A stretch of DNA of 51,600 nt from a virus, in IMG/VR virus record IMGVR_UViG_3300027857_000024, positions 1 to 51,600 of that record; one strand, given 5' to 3'. Within the stretch, counting starts at the first letter, position 1, and each line of letters opens with the position of its first letter. Made by a program: the position numbers and the translations under genes. The notes beneath the pieces are model-generated. The model was not told where the DNA came from. It was given only the letters and a program-made list of their open reading frames with translations, and did no database searches. Shown here piece after piece: positions 28,719-35,823 of this stretch.

Positions 28719-28985
28719 TTACGAAGCGCCAACGTCCGGCGCTGGTGCGGGGTCTGGGTCCTTATCTTTTCCGAACATCTTAGATGCGCGATTAACCGCG
28801 TACGGAGATGCCGCAAAGCCGCCCAATCCCATAAGCGCGGTCCCGTCTGGTAAATGCCAAGTCTTGAAAACCACGGCCAGCAATGCAACTACAGATGATA
28901 AAGTCGTCACTGCCGTTAACAAACGAGAACTAGACGGAGTCCCGTTGTCACAAAAGGCTAGCTTTAAAAATTCTTTCGCGCCCAT
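28719..28985 (-). CDS. Small membrane protein, holin candidate (88 aa)
   Basis: Two hydrophobic stretches (about 22-41, LLTAVTTLSSVVALLAVVF, and 48-62, TALMGLGGFAASPYA) separated by KTWHLPDG, with a charged Asp/Pro-rich tail. Size and two-segment topology fit a class II holin, and lysis genes often sit near the terminase. No endolysin is seen next to it. ATG overlaps the TAA of the preceding gene (TAATG). Confidence 0.6.
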   Translation of the reverse strand: MGAKEFLKLAFCDNGTPSSSRLLTAVTTLSSVVALLAVVFKTWHLPDGTALMGLGGFAASPYAVNRASKMFGKDKDPDPAPAPDVGAS

Positions 28986-29179
28986 TACTTGTTGAAGCCG
29001 CCCATTGTATGAGCGAAGTTCGCCATGTGAGCAACGTGTGAATTTTTTGAATTACGCGCTTTTTCCAAACGATCTGCCGGAATTTTTTCGTCTTCCGGAA
29101 TATGCAGCGCGCGATGAAGACCGCCCTTACGCAAGTGATGCATTGCACGATAAAGTGATGGATTTTTTGCTTTAGCCAT
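28985..29179 (-). CDS. Small basic protein (64 aa)
   Basis: KNPSLYRAMHHLRKGGLHRA...PEDEKIPADRLEKA: a short basic protein of a type frequent in podovirus small-gene clusters. The sequence suggests helices and no membrane segment. TAATG overlaps at both ends couple it to its neighbours. Function unknown. Confidence 0.65.
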   Translation of the reverse strand: MAKAKNPSLYRAMHHLRKGGLHRALHIPEDEKIPADRLEKARNSKNSHVAHMANFAHTMGGFNK

Positions 29180-29412
29180 TATTCTGAATCCTTGCGCGCG
29201 GTACGCGCTACGCCATAATCACCGCCGCGAGTAACTCCTGAGCCATGACCCGCCGTCTTGTTAGCCCAGTGTTCGACTTCCTTCCCAGACATACGAGTTT
29301 GACTACCGGGTGCCTCGTTCGCTGGAGCGTGATCTAATCCTGCGGCCTTAGCTTTTATTTCTAGCGCGGAGCGTCCGGCTACTACGTTGGCAAGATTAGG
29401 TAGCTCTGCCAT
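29179..29412 (-). CDS. Small hypothetical protein (77 aa)
   Basis: Polar, Gly/Ala-rich protein (SQTRMSGKEVEHWANKTAGH) with a likely disordered C-terminus. GGGAGCCTAAG precedes the ATG, and its TAA overlaps the ATG of the next gene. Function unknown. Confidence 0.6.
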   Translation of the reverse strand: MAELPNLANVVAGRSALEIKAKAAGLDHAPANEAPGSQTRMSGKEVEHWANKTAGHGSGVTRGGDYGVARTARKDSE

Positions 29413-29413
29413 C

Positions 29414-29686
29414 TTAGGCTCCCTGCGGAGCGCCGCCGCCCGCTTGCGCTACTGCTGAATGGACGCCCGGAGCCAACTTCTCTTCCAAAGCTTCTTCATT
29501 CTCGTCGTGCCCCTCGCCCGGGTTCGGTTCCGACGTGTGGTCCATGATGTGGTCAATCATGGCGTCGTGATCTCCCGCTGCACCTTTCACGTCCTTATGA
29601 GGTCCTTCCTCGTGAACGTGGTGAACGGTGTGAGAGCCGTCCTTGTGGTGCTCGATATGCGTGTGTGTAAACTTATGCTTTTTCAT
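29414..29686 (-). CDS. His/Asp-rich small protein (90 aa)
   Basis: The first 35 residues contain about a dozen His (THTHIEHHKDGSHTVHHVHE), followed by DHDAMIDHIMDH and an acidic tail. Metal binding is plausible but not shown. AAGGATTCAAA precedes the ATG. Similar His-rich peptides occur in phage small-gene clusters. Function unknown. Confidence 0.65.
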   Translation of the reverse strand: MKKHKFTHTHIEHHKDGSHTVHHVHEEGPHKDVKGAAGDHDAMIDHIMDHTSEPNPGEGHDENEEALEEKLAPGVHSAVAQAGGGAPQGA

Positions 29687-29695
29687 TTTGAATCC

Positions 29696-30610
29696 TTAAC
29701 TCATCATGTACTTATCTTTCTGGCTCTTGCTCTCGTTTAAGAGGGCTTGAGCGTAATGGGTTCCGTTCGGGCGTTTGAATACTCCGACAATGCCTCCCGG
29801 TGTGACCTTGACCAAGTTGTGATCGCCGTGAAGCAGGTGACTCACTTGGTGAATGGTTGAACTGTGAACGAAGGATATTGATGGTCGGCCTGTCTTCTCA
29901 CCGCTTTGAATTGCCATCTTGATCTCGGGATTCGTTCGTGCTCTAAAATCGTTGATGCGCTCCCCGCCCGGAATCTTCTGGTCCGGGTTCTTCTGGTAGT
30001 GCATGATGGCTTTCATGTTCTCATCGTTCTTCGGTTGTCCGGCAAAATCACCAACATTCAAAGGGTCAAAATTCTTAACCACCTTGGCTTTGTCTGGTCC
30101 GAGTGCGATGTCCGCGGTCTGTGCTGTGCGGTCCTTGCTGCTTCTAAATGCTTCACCCAGCGGCTTCCCGTTTAAATATCCCGCCAAGAATCGACGAGCA
30201 TCCAGCGCTTGCTGCATTCCAGTGATATCTAGTGGAACATTCAGCGGGCCGCGAAATTCGCCCTTCTTGTTTGCTTCCGTCTGACCATGACGCATGAACA
30301 GTGCAACCAGCTTCGGGCCTTGCGGTTCTTCCTGCTTTGATTCGTCTTCTGGCTCCACGAACTCGCAACACTGGTGCTCTGGGTCAGTGATGATTGCTCG
30401 ACCTTTTTCATCGTGTTGAACTTCCGGGTCCGCCATCATGACTTCTTGATTACAGCGATTACGATCATCATTTAGATATTCGCAATCTGCGCAATGATAA
30501 GGACCGTCAGATGCAAATCCGGCCAACTTTGTGCTCTTCGGCCAGATCGGCCCGACTCGTCCGATCAACTCGCTCAAGCCCTCGATAATTATTGGCCAAT
30601 TTTTAGCCAT
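29696..30610 (-). CDS. Histidine phosphatase-fold protein with Cys-rich N-terminal domain (304 aa)
   Basis: The start at 30610 (MAKNWPIIIEGLSELIGR) follows AAAGGCGCGC; an in-frame ATG 26 codons upstream lies inside the preceding gene. C40, C43, C53 and C81/C82 form a small zinc- or iron-binding module. From residue 101 a phosphoglycerate-mutase-like domain begins: LFMRHGQTEANKKG (RHG at 107-109, His nucleophile), PLDITGMQQALDARRF, SSKDRTAQTA with the catalytic Arg, and SFVHSSTIHQVSHLL with a second His. Substrate unknown; a phosphomonoesterase or a structural use are both possible. Confidence 0.8.
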   Translation of the reverse strand: MAKNWPIIIEGLSELIGRVGPIWPKSTKLAGFASDGPYHCADCEYLNDDRNRCNQEVMMADPEVQHDEKGRAIITDPEHQCCEFVEPEDESKQEEPQGPKLVALFMRHGQTEANKKGEFRGPLNVPLDITGMQQALDARRFLAGYLNGKPLGEAFRSSKDRTAQTADIALGPDKAKVVKNFDPLNVGDFAGQPKNDENMKAIMHYQKNPDQKIPGGERINDFRARTNPEIKMAIQSGEKTGRPSISFVHSSTIHQVSHLLHGDHNLVKVTPGGIVGVFKRPNGTHYAQALLNESKSQKDKYMMS

Positions 30611-30770
30611 TCTTGCGCGCCTTTCGAGCCTGCTTGTACGACGGCTTCTTAACGTGCTCTGGTACGTGCTGCCCTTTGGACGCAGCATCCCACTCAGCTA
30701 GTGCCTTCTTCCCGAGAATTTCCGGGTGGGCATGTAAATAGCCACGCTGGGCCGCGGATTTAAAAGGCAT
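30603..30770 (-). CDS. Small basic protein (55 aa)
   Basis: MPFKSAAQRGYLHAHPEILG...WDAASKGQ and a Lys/Arg C-terminus. The 'FKS.aQr.yL.a..Pe' opening is recurrent among small phage proteins. GGAG lies 7 nt before the ATG and the TAA overlaps the ATG of the phosphatase-fold gene. Function unknown; nucleic-acid binding is possible from charge. Confidence 0.7.
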   Translation of the reverse strand: MPFKSAAQRGYLHAHPEILGKKALAEWDAASKGQHVPEHVKKPSYKQARKARKNG

Positions 30771-30771
30771 C

Positions 30772-31086
30772 TTAAATCTCCGAGACGTTCTTCTCTTCGT
30801 AGTTCGCTAGCTCGACGTAGTCTGCTTGCTCGGCTGCGGTCGCACGAACTTGATGTTGTGTCATGCTTCTTAAATCTGTTTCGATGTGGGCTAGGTGATT
30901 ATTGAGAAGGGTACTCATTCCTTGTTCCATAATCTGCATATGCGTCGTCAAACGCTCAAAGAAATTCTTTGCTGCTTCATACACGCCGCGCGACTTCCAC
31001 GAGATCGTTAGAAGAAATCCGATTACAGTCAGGTCTCTGAGGGCCGAGGATACCTGCCCCAACGTAATGCTGGCTGGGTCAAACAT
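30772..31086 (-). CDS. Single-span membrane protein with coiled coil (104 aa)
   Basis: A short hydrophobic span (about 17-30, LRDLTVIGFLLTISW), then a helical, charged cytoplasmic part (THMQIMEQGMSTLLNNHLAH). This could be a holin-like or spanin-like lysis component or another inner-membrane protein. AAGGACACC precedes the ATG. Confidence 0.6.
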   Translation of the reverse strand: MFDPASITLGQVSSALRDLTVIGFLLTISWKSRGVYEAAKNFFERLTTHMQIMEQGMSTLLNNHLAHIETDLRSMTQHQVRATAAEQADYVELANYEEKNVSEI

Positions 31087-31197
31087 GGTGTCCTTAAAAA
31101 ATTTAGAATCGGCTATGACGATTCAATGCCGGGGATTTCGCCCGATGCCCGTGGTGGTCGCGTTTGTGTTTGCGTCCCAGCCAACAGGGAAGAACGA

Positions 31198-31210
31198 GGC
31201 GACTTTCGCC
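31198..31210 (-). other. Hairpin after the 201-aa gene
   Basis: GGCGA/TCGCC stem with a 3-nt loop, 12 nt downstream of the stop at 31223 and followed by GTTCTT. Weak terminator or processing hairpin. Confidence 0.35.
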
Positions 31211-31222
31211 GCCCCTAAGTTT

Positions 31223-31828
31223 TTACGACTCGACTGTGAATTCGTTCAAGGTTGCAGTGTTCGTTGCGTCCGAGGTTCCGAACGTTGCGCCGATCACAAA
31301 ACCTAGCACTGCGCCTTGCTGCAACGCGGGGTTTCCTGCGTTGAAATCAAGACCAGTTACGATGCTGGTTACAGTCGTCGGTGCAACTACCGAGCCACGA
31401 AGGAAGCCCTGATATGCACCAATCAACAAGCCGTTTGCGCCGTTAACCGATGCGCCTACGAGTTCTGCGTTAATGCCCCAAGGCTGAATTGCGTAGAACG
31501 GCGTCATTGCACCTGTGGTTGCAATCGATGTGTAAGTCGGGCTGCTCAAAGAGCCAGTTACCGCATACAACTGAACGGTTACAGTACCTGATGGGTCACC
31601 GGAATCCGAACCGAAGCTACCAGATGCAGCCACATTGAACTGCTGTCCATTGAACACGTTCTGTGCCGGGAGGAACAAAGCGCCGACTGCGCTAGTCGAA
31701 GACGGTGTTGCTGGTGCTACACCGATGCTAGGACCTAGTGGGCGAGGAAAGTACTTAACCGAAGTACCGAGACCGCCGACCTTAGAACCGAATTGTCCAT
31801 TTACTCCAAAATCTAATACGTTACTCAT
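31223..31828 (-). CDS. Probable virion decoration / structural protein (201 aa)
   Basis: Gly/Ala/Ser/Thr-rich, beta-predicted protein (GTVTVQLYAVTGSLSSPTYT, NAELVGASVNGANGLLIGAY) with few charged residues. AAAAGGTGACAC precedes the ATG. Composition resembles head-decoration or fibre-cap proteins; the assignment is by composition and place only. Confidence 0.6.
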   Translation of the reverse strand: MSNVLDFGVNGQFGSKVGGLGTSVKYFPRPLGPSIGVAPATPSSTSAVGALFLPAQNVFNGQQFNVAASGSFGSDSGDPSGTVTVQLYAVTGSLSSPTYTSIATTGAMTPFYAIQPWGINAELVGASVNGANGLLIGAYQGFLRGSVVAPTTVTSIVTGLDFNAGNPALQQGAVLGFVIGATFGTSDATNTATLNEFTVES

Positions 31829-31929
31829 GTGTCACCTTTTAGTGTACGCCAACCTGACGATATTGCTTCGCCGGGAAGACGCTGTTATTGGCGACACACT
31901 TAGAACGTGCTGTGTGCCGCACAAAATTT

Positions 31930-32199
31930 TTAATTGTGGGCTTGCGCTTTAATCGCGCTTGACTGCGTGCCGCATGTGATCGTGGTGTTGCCGCCCGGAG
32001 GGTCGCCGATGTACGGAGTGTACGGAGGCCACGACGGTATCGTGTTCGGGGCCGGAACATGGCTCGGGTCCGTATTTGGAACCGTGATCGGAACAAAAGT
32101 GTATCCGCCGCGAAGAGACAAAGTTAGAAGTTGCGATTGCAATTCCATCACCCTCTTCTCAAGCTGCGCGATGCGCTCTTCCATCTGTTTCTTTGTCAT
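31930..32199 (-). CDS. Coiled-coil / Pro-rich small protein (89 aa)
   Basis: A short N-terminal coiled coil (QMEERIAQLEKRVMELQSQL) followed by a Pro/Thr-rich extension (PNTDPSHVPAPNTIPSWPPY) and one Cys. The start at 32199 overlaps the TAA of the upstream gene (TAATG). Trimeric fibre stems and whiskers have this layout. Function unknown. Confidence 0.6.
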   Translation of the reverse strand: MTKKQMEERIAQLEKRVMELQSQLLTLSLRGGYTFVPITVPNTDPSHVPAPNTIPSWPPYTPYIGDPPGGNTTITCGTQSSAIKAQAHN

Positions 32200-32579
32200 T
32201 AGATATAGCTCACTGTTACCTTGCACGCACTCGCGGGCGATGTTACGCCGCCTGTTCCACCTGTGGTTACTGCCGCCGCGGTGAGTCCGGTGCCGAAGGT
32301 CTTTCCAACTGTTGCGCCCGTGTAAAGAACATGTGTTACTACGACGCCTGCCGGAACATAAATGATCTCGTCCGGGTCCGTGGTGCCTACCGTGACAGAA
32401 CCAGACGCGAGATTCCACAACTTCACGTAGGTCGCTGCGACGTTTGCCGAGTTGTCGACGATCACATTATTGACTACCGCGGAAGATGACTTGATGCCTT
32501 CCTTGGTGCCACCCATCGCAGACGAGGTGTAAAGAATCTCGTTCGACGGAGACGATACGTTTACTGTTGAAATAGCCAT
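32199..32579 (-). CDS. Small structural protein (126 aa)
   Basis: Beta-predicted, Ser/Val/Thr-rich (NVIVDNSANVAATYVKLWNL, EIIYVPAGVVVTHVLYTG) and almost without Lys or Arg. This composition is common in phage head-fibre or decoration proteins. ATG overlaps the TAA of the upstream gene. Confidence 0.6.
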   Translation of the reverse strand: MAISTVNVSSPSNEILYTSSAMGGTKEGIKSSSAVVNNVIVDNSANVAATYVKLWNLASGSVTVGTTDPDEIIYVPAGVVVTHVLYTGATVGKTFGTGLTAAAVTTGGTGGVTSPASACKVTVSYI

Positions 32580-32872
32580 TAAAAGTTACCTGCTTGCGCG
32601 CTAACATTCGATGCGTTCAACGCGGTCGGATTCAAGTTGATGCCGCTGAATGTTGCAATACCATCGACGACGACTTGGACTGGGTGATAGTAAACTTTAG
32701 ATGCGAGAGTCGCGCTAATCACGTACGTGCCTGCTGCTAGATTCGGAATAGAGTAGTTGCCTGAACCGTCGCCTGCACCATAACTGATTGCTTTGGTCAG
32801 AACGTTCAAACATTGAACTTGCGCACCAGATGCTGCCGCGCCGCCGACGTTGCCGCTGATTGTACTTGACAT
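32579..32872 (-). CDS. Carboxypeptidase-regulatory-like domain protein (97 aa)
   Basis: One beta-sandwich domain of the carboxypeptidase-regulatory or Cna-B-like type: ISGNVGGAAASGAQVQCLNV, then GDGSGNYSIPNLAAGTYVIS. The same domain type is in the 353-aa protein at 15326-16387. GGAGATAAG precedes the ATG. Probably displayed on the virion. Confidence 0.65.
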   Translation of the reverse strand: MSSTISGNVGGAAASGAQVQCLNVLTKAISYGAGDGSGNYSIPNLAAGTYVISATLASKVYYHPVQVVVDGIATFSGINLNPTALNASNVSAQAGNF

Positions 32873-32875
32873 CTC

Positions 32876-32971
32876 TTATCTCCAAATCCATCCGCATAAA
32901 CACACGATGATGTCTATCGGGTTTTTCTTTTTCAATTCACGACCACATCGAGGACAGCGACGCTGCCACAC
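32876..32971 (-). CDS. Tiny zinc-ribbon protein (31 aa)
   Basis: GTG start, MWQRRCPRCGRELKKKNPID then IIVCLCGWIWR: two Cys pairs (CxxC and CxC) 15 residues apart, a minimal zinc ribbon. Fills the gap between two structural genes. No strong ribosome site, so the start is uncertain. Confidence 0.4.
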   Translation of the reverse strand: MWQRRCPRCGRELKKKNPIDIIVCLCGWIWR

Positions 32972-32987
32972 GCGCGCTCACGCAGCC

Positions 32988-33353
32988 TTAGTGCGAGACG
33001 CCGAGATAGTCTAGGTACTTTACTACAGAACCACCTGTGGGACTGATGACTTGAAGGATATCAACGAGGGAAGGATTTGCGAATGCGTTGGCGAAATAGT
33101 GCGCGGTTGTATCGCCGGAAGCCAGATTAGTTTCAAACACGCCGACTCGGGTGCCATTCGTGGCGCTGCTGGCCGGATTATGTACGACACCTGCATGATC
33201 TACGTTTACAAGAACAGATTGCCCATTATTATCTACGATCTGCAAAAGATCGAGATTCTGAGAAGCAACGCCGTTCGGCGTGACTTGAGGCCATGCGTTA
33301 TCCCAGCTTGTGCCGGGTTGTGATGCGATCAGTGCTGTGCCAGTTGCGGCCAT
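32988..33353 (-). CDS. Small structural protein (121 aa)
   Basis: The start at 33353 (MAATGTALIASQPGTSWDNA) follows ACGGAGACAAC; the frame is open 6 codons further. It contains two similar units: DLLQIVDNNGQSVLVNVDHAG and DILQVISPTGGSVVKYLDYLG. Such L.Qi....G..v...d..G repeats are common in tail-fibre or virion decoration proteins. It is the first gene read after the tRNA array terminator. Confidence 0.65.
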   Translation of the reverse strand: MAATGTALIASQPGTSWDNAWPQVTPNGVASQNLDLLQIVDNNGQSVLVNVDHAGVVHNPASSATNGTRVGVFETNLASGDTTAHYFANAFANPSLVDILQVISPTGGSVVKYLDYLGVSH

Positions 33354-33365
33354 GTTGTCTCCGTA

Positions 33366-33392
33366 AAACAAAAAGCCCCGCGTTTGCGAGGC
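33366..33392 (-). terminator. Strong intrinsic terminator ending the tRNA array
   Basis: On the minus strand a stem GCCTCGC/GCGGGGC (one T-G pair) with AAAC loop is followed by TTTTTGTTTT. It lies directly after the last tRNA gene and separates the stable-RNA array from the late structural genes. Confidence 0.85.
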
Positions 33393-33399
33393 GTAAGAT

Positions 33400-33474
33400 T
33401 GGTTGGAGGCGAAGGACTCGAACCTTCACCGACACTTTCAGAGAGTGCCGTGCTACCGATTACACTAGCTTCCA
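33400..33474 (-). tRNA. tRNA-Gln(CTG)
   Basis: Cloverleaf with acceptor TGGAAGC/GCCTCCA (one A-C mismatch at pair 5-68), anticodon stem GCACT/AGTGT, loop CTCTGAA, T arm GAAGG/CCTTC, and encoded 3' ACCA. Reads CAG codons. Last tRNA of the array before the terminator. Confidence 0.9.
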
Positions 33475-33573
33475 ACAGAAATAAAAGTCGTCCCCTCTAG
33501 GGCGATGGGGTCCTTTTCCTTCAAGGATTGCGTCTAGCCGCTTTCTTGAAGTACCTGACCGACGACACGAGAT

Positions 33574-33648
33574 TGGTTGGCGGACTAGGATTCGAACCTA
33601 GATAGACGGATTCAAAGTCCGTCGTCCTACCGATTAAACGATCTGCCA
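33574..33648 (-). tRNA. tRNA-Gln(TTG)
   Basis: Anticodon arm ACGGA-CTTTGAA-TCCGT reads CAA. Acceptor TGGCAGA/TCCGCCA has the same A5-C68 mismatch as the Gln(CTG) gene, so the pair probably arose by duplication. CCA encoded. Confidence 0.9.
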
Positions 33649-33657
33649 ACAGAAAAT

Positions 33658-33732
33658 TGGTCCTGCACCGTGGAATCGAACCACGCACGCCTGCGGTTTC
33701 AACACAGCGCTCTACCAATGAGCTAGAGCAGG
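33658..33732 (-). tRNA. tRNA-Phe(GAA)
   Basis: Anticodon arm CTGTG-TTGAAAC-CGCAG, D stem GCTC/GAGC, T arm CGTGG/CCACG, discriminator A and encoded CCA. The 5' end lies one nucleotide from the CCA of the next gene upstream. Confidence 0.9.
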
Positions 33733-33733
33733 A

Positions 33734-33820
33734 TGGAGGAAGAGAACTGAATTGAACAGTTACCCGTTTCCGGGTAGCACGGTGTTCGAAACCGTTTGCA
33801 GGCCGTCTGCGCTGTCTTCC
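33734..33820 (-). tRNA. tRNA-Ser(CGA)
   Basis: Class II tRNA with long variable arm (TACCCG/CGGGTA), anticodon arm ACGGT-TTCGAAC-ACCGT, T loop TTCAATT and encoded CCA. Reads TCG. Confidence 0.88.
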
Positions 33821-33954
33821 GAAACTCTTAAATTCTTTCTGGCTTTTCTGCCTCTGCCATTATTCAAACTACAGTATGTCTTCAAGATCGCGGTTGGCTT
33901 CTTCGGGGAGCATGGGCTCCATGGAAGCAATATCGATATCGGGGATACTCATAT

Positions 33955-34040
33955 TTTGCCGATCTTTTTGCCGCTCTAAGTCCAATTGATTGAAAGTACT
34001 ATATAACAAAACCCCTCTAGATTTGCCGATCTTTTTGCCG
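33955..34040. repeat. 19-nt direct repeat pair
   Basis: TTTGCCGATCTTTTTGCCG occurs at 33955-33973 and 34022-34040, separated by 48 nt. Probably a replication-slippage or recombination scar inside a small gene region. Confidence 0.8.
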
Positions 34041-34125
34041 ATGTTAAAGCACAATGCTCATCACAATAAGATTTTCTATCTACTCGGCCTTCTAGTTCTT
34101 TGCCACAGTTCTTACAAACTTTCAT
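33976..34125 (-). CDS. Small zinc-ribbon protein (49 aa)
   Basis: MKVCKNCGKELEGRVDRKSY then CDEHCALTSAK: CxxC plus CxxHC, a compact zinc-binding motif. GCGGAGAG precedes the ATG. The C-terminal quarter overlaps a 19-nt direct repeat (34022-34040 and 33955-33973), so the gene end may have been altered by a repeat-mediated rearrangement. Lies in the gap between tRNA-Ser(CGA) and tRNA-Ser(TGA). Confidence 0.5.
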   Translation of the reverse strand: MKVCKNCGKELEGRVDRKSYCDEHCALTSAKRSANLEGFCYIVLSINWT

Positions 34126-34189
34126 TGGACTCTCCGCAATAGAGTGGCCGGGGGTGATTGCGGCACCCCCAACCGATGTAGCTACAAAC

Positions 34190-34274
34190 TGGAGGAAGAA
34201 TGACGACTCGAACGCCCTACCTCTCGGTAGTCTCCGGGTTCAAACCGGATTGCCCGCCACGGGCGAAATCTTCC
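34190..34274 (-). tRNA. tRNA-Ser(TGA)
   Basis: Class II tRNA, anticodon arm TCCGG-TTTGAAC-CCGGA, variable arm CTACC/GGTAG, acceptor GGAAGA/TCTTCC shared with Ser(CGA), encoded CCA. Reads TCA. Confidence 0.85.
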
Positions 34275-34283
34275 TTTGAAAAT

Positions 34284-34370
34284 TGGCGGATGAGAGAGGA
34301 CTTGAACCTCTACAACCTTTTGAGTTGCGAGTTTAGCAAACTCGTGCGTCTACCGTTTCGCCACCCATCC
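34284..34370 (-). tRNA. tRNA-Ser(GCT)
   Basis: Class II tRNA, acceptor GGATGGG/CTCATCC, anticodon arm CGAGT-TTGCTAA-ACTCG, variable arm CAAC/GTTG, discriminator G and encoded CCA. Reads AGC/AGT. Confidence 0.9.
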
Positions 34371-34378
34371 GTAAAAAT

Positions 34379-34471
34379 TTACTTAATGATTTTCTTCGCG
34401 AGTTGAAAGCCGATTCCGAATAAGAATCCGAAAACCAACATCAACACAAAAGCTGCTGCCGTCAAAAGCAT
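34379..34471 (-). CDS. Tiny single-span membrane peptide (30 aa)
   Basis: MLLTAAAFVLMLVFGFLFGI then GFQLAKKIIK: one hydrophobic helix with a basic C-terminus. GAGG lies about 10 nt before the ATG. It follows the secreted protease gene and may act in the inner membrane. Function unknown. Confidence 0.5.
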   Translation of the reverse strand: MLLTAAAFVLMLVFGFLFGIGFQLAKKIIK

Positions 34472-34488
34472 GGGATTCTTACCTCGCT

Positions 34489-35226
34489 TTACTCGCTTTG
34501 TTCGTTTTTTGATTCGGCCTTTACTGCGTGACCTGCTTTCGCGTAATAGCTTTGAATCGATGGCGAGGGAACAACGACCACGCCGTTTTCAAAAACGTGT
34601 CCTTCTAAAATTCCGATTACTTTCCCGGTGCGCTCGCTAATGATCGGAGAGCCGCTTGCTCCGGGTCCGCCGCCTGTTTGCACCAAAATTCGACCAATAC
34701 AAATGTCGCACGGGTCGTGAGGGTCGGCGATACTTTGAAGAATGTTGCTTCCGACTCGACCTGTGTAAACTGCTTGTCCGACAATCTCCGGATATCCTAC
34801 ATAAAAAACTCTATCGTCAATCTTCGCTAGCTTGTCATCTAGTTCGAGGATTGGATATTTCTTCTCGGTCTTCAAATGGAGTTCTGCCACATCTATCTTG
34901 CCATCGTCGATGTAATTCAAAACCTCGACTGGTTGAAGAACCGGATTATCCACCGCTTGTCCATCGGCTACTAAATAGATCGCATCGCTTGGTGCGCCGC
35001 CATCAGCAAAACAATGTCCCGCGGTCATCAAGTAGTATCCGTCTTCCGCTTTCTTATAAACGAATGCCGTACAAAGCGGAGTGTGATCTACTCTTCGTTC
35101 CACAGAGCGTCCGTACAAAACGAACGTGGACTTCATCGCTATCTGATGCTTTTTATTTACTGCACCCATCGGCTGAGTAGCTAAAATCAAACATGCCGCC
35201 AACAATAATCCGCGAAGAACCTTCAT
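34489..35226 (-). CDS. Secreted trypsin-like serine protease (245 aa)
   Basis: N-terminal signal peptide (MKVLRGLLLAACLILATQ, cleavage likely near A22). Chymotrypsin-fold triad: H71 in LMTAGHCF, D112 in KIDVAELHL, and S191 in GGGPGASGSPI. Cys pairs C52/C72 and C173/C176 could form disulfides. The protein should be exported to the periplasm, where it may cleave envelope or host defence proteins or process phage proteins. GGAGAAGCAAC precedes the ATG. Its setting inside a tRNA array is unusual. Confidence 0.85.
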   Translation of the reverse strand: MKVLRGLLLAACLILATQPMGAVNKKHQIAMKSTFVLYGRSVERRVDHTPLCTAFVYKKAEDGYYLMTAGHCFADGGAPSDAIYLVADGQAVDNPVLQPVEVLNYIDDGKIDVAELHLKTEKKYPILELDDKLAKIDDRVFYVGYPEIVGQAVYTGRVGSNILQSIADPHDPCDICIGRILVQTGGGPGASGSPIISERTGKVIGILEGHVFENGVVVVPSPSIQSYYAKAGHAVKAESKNEQSE

Positions 35227-35310
35227 GTTGCTTCTCCGTGGACGGCCCTTGACAGAGCACCACCGTTCACACGCTGTTCCCGATTGGGGGACCCTCTGTT
35301 CAGCGTAAGC

Positions 35311-35727
35311 TTATACACCCAGCATTTTGCTGAGTTGTGCAACGCGCGACTTCGCTCTTTCCAGATCGCCACTCGCTGCTTTGAAACCATGATCGGGCTG
35401 AAAACCGTTCAGCCATTTGCACATCATCTTGCCCCACAACTTTCCTTCTTGTTGGGCGCGCCACGAGTGCGTCGAAATCGTTTCATCTTGCTGGCCGCGA
35501 AGAACAATCACATTGAACGCGATATCGAAAGCCACGAGCATGCGATGAAGCCAGCCCTCTTGAGAGGCCCGCTGCTCTTGCACCAGAACTTGAGAAGAAC
35601 TCCACACAGGCGATCTGCCTGCGATCATCGAGCGAATAGTCGCCATCATGAACGAGATCGCAAGAAGTCCCGCAATCGTTGCGCCAGCAATTTCACCTGT
35701 CAGCAACAGCTTATGGAGTACGTCCAT
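35311..35727 (-). CDS. Membrane protein, lysis or hypothetical (138 aa)
   Basis: One hydrophobic span near the N-terminus (EIAGATIAGLLAISFMMATI), then a soluble part with RGQQDETISTHSWRAQQEG and a Trp-rich KLWGKMMCKWLNGFQPDHG. This latter block recurs in phage proteins of unknown function. AGGTGA precedes the ATG. An endolysin role is not supported by visible catalytic motifs. Confidence 0.65.
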   Translation of the reverse strand: MDVLHKLLLTGEIAGATIAGLLAISFMMATIRSMIAGRSPVWSSSQVLVQEQRASQEGWLHRMLVAFDIAFNVIVLRGQQDETISTHSWRAQQEGKLWGKMMCKWLNGFQPDHGFKAASGDLERAKSRVAQLSKMLGV

Positions 35728-35740
35728 AGTTCACCTAAAT

Positions 35741-35814
35741 TGGCAGGCCGCGTAGGAATTGAACCCACTCTCGCCGGGTTGGAGCCGGATGTGCTACCGT
35801 AACACTTGCAACCT
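35741..35814 (-). tRNA. tRNA-Trp(CCA)
   Basis: A1-T72 acceptor AGGTTGC/GCGGCCT, anticodon arm CCGG-CTCCAAC-CCGG, discriminator G and encoded CCA, as in bacterial Trp tRNAs. Confidence 0.88.
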
Positions 35815-35823
35815 GTAGAAAAT

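Noticed and set aside
33521-33718. Small ORF across tRNA-Gln(TTG)
   Set aside because: Shadow of the tRNA gene; no start signal.
35228-35310. Possible tRNA or small RNA between the protease and the 138-aa membrane protein
   Set aside because: No cloverleaf or terminal pairing could be drawn.
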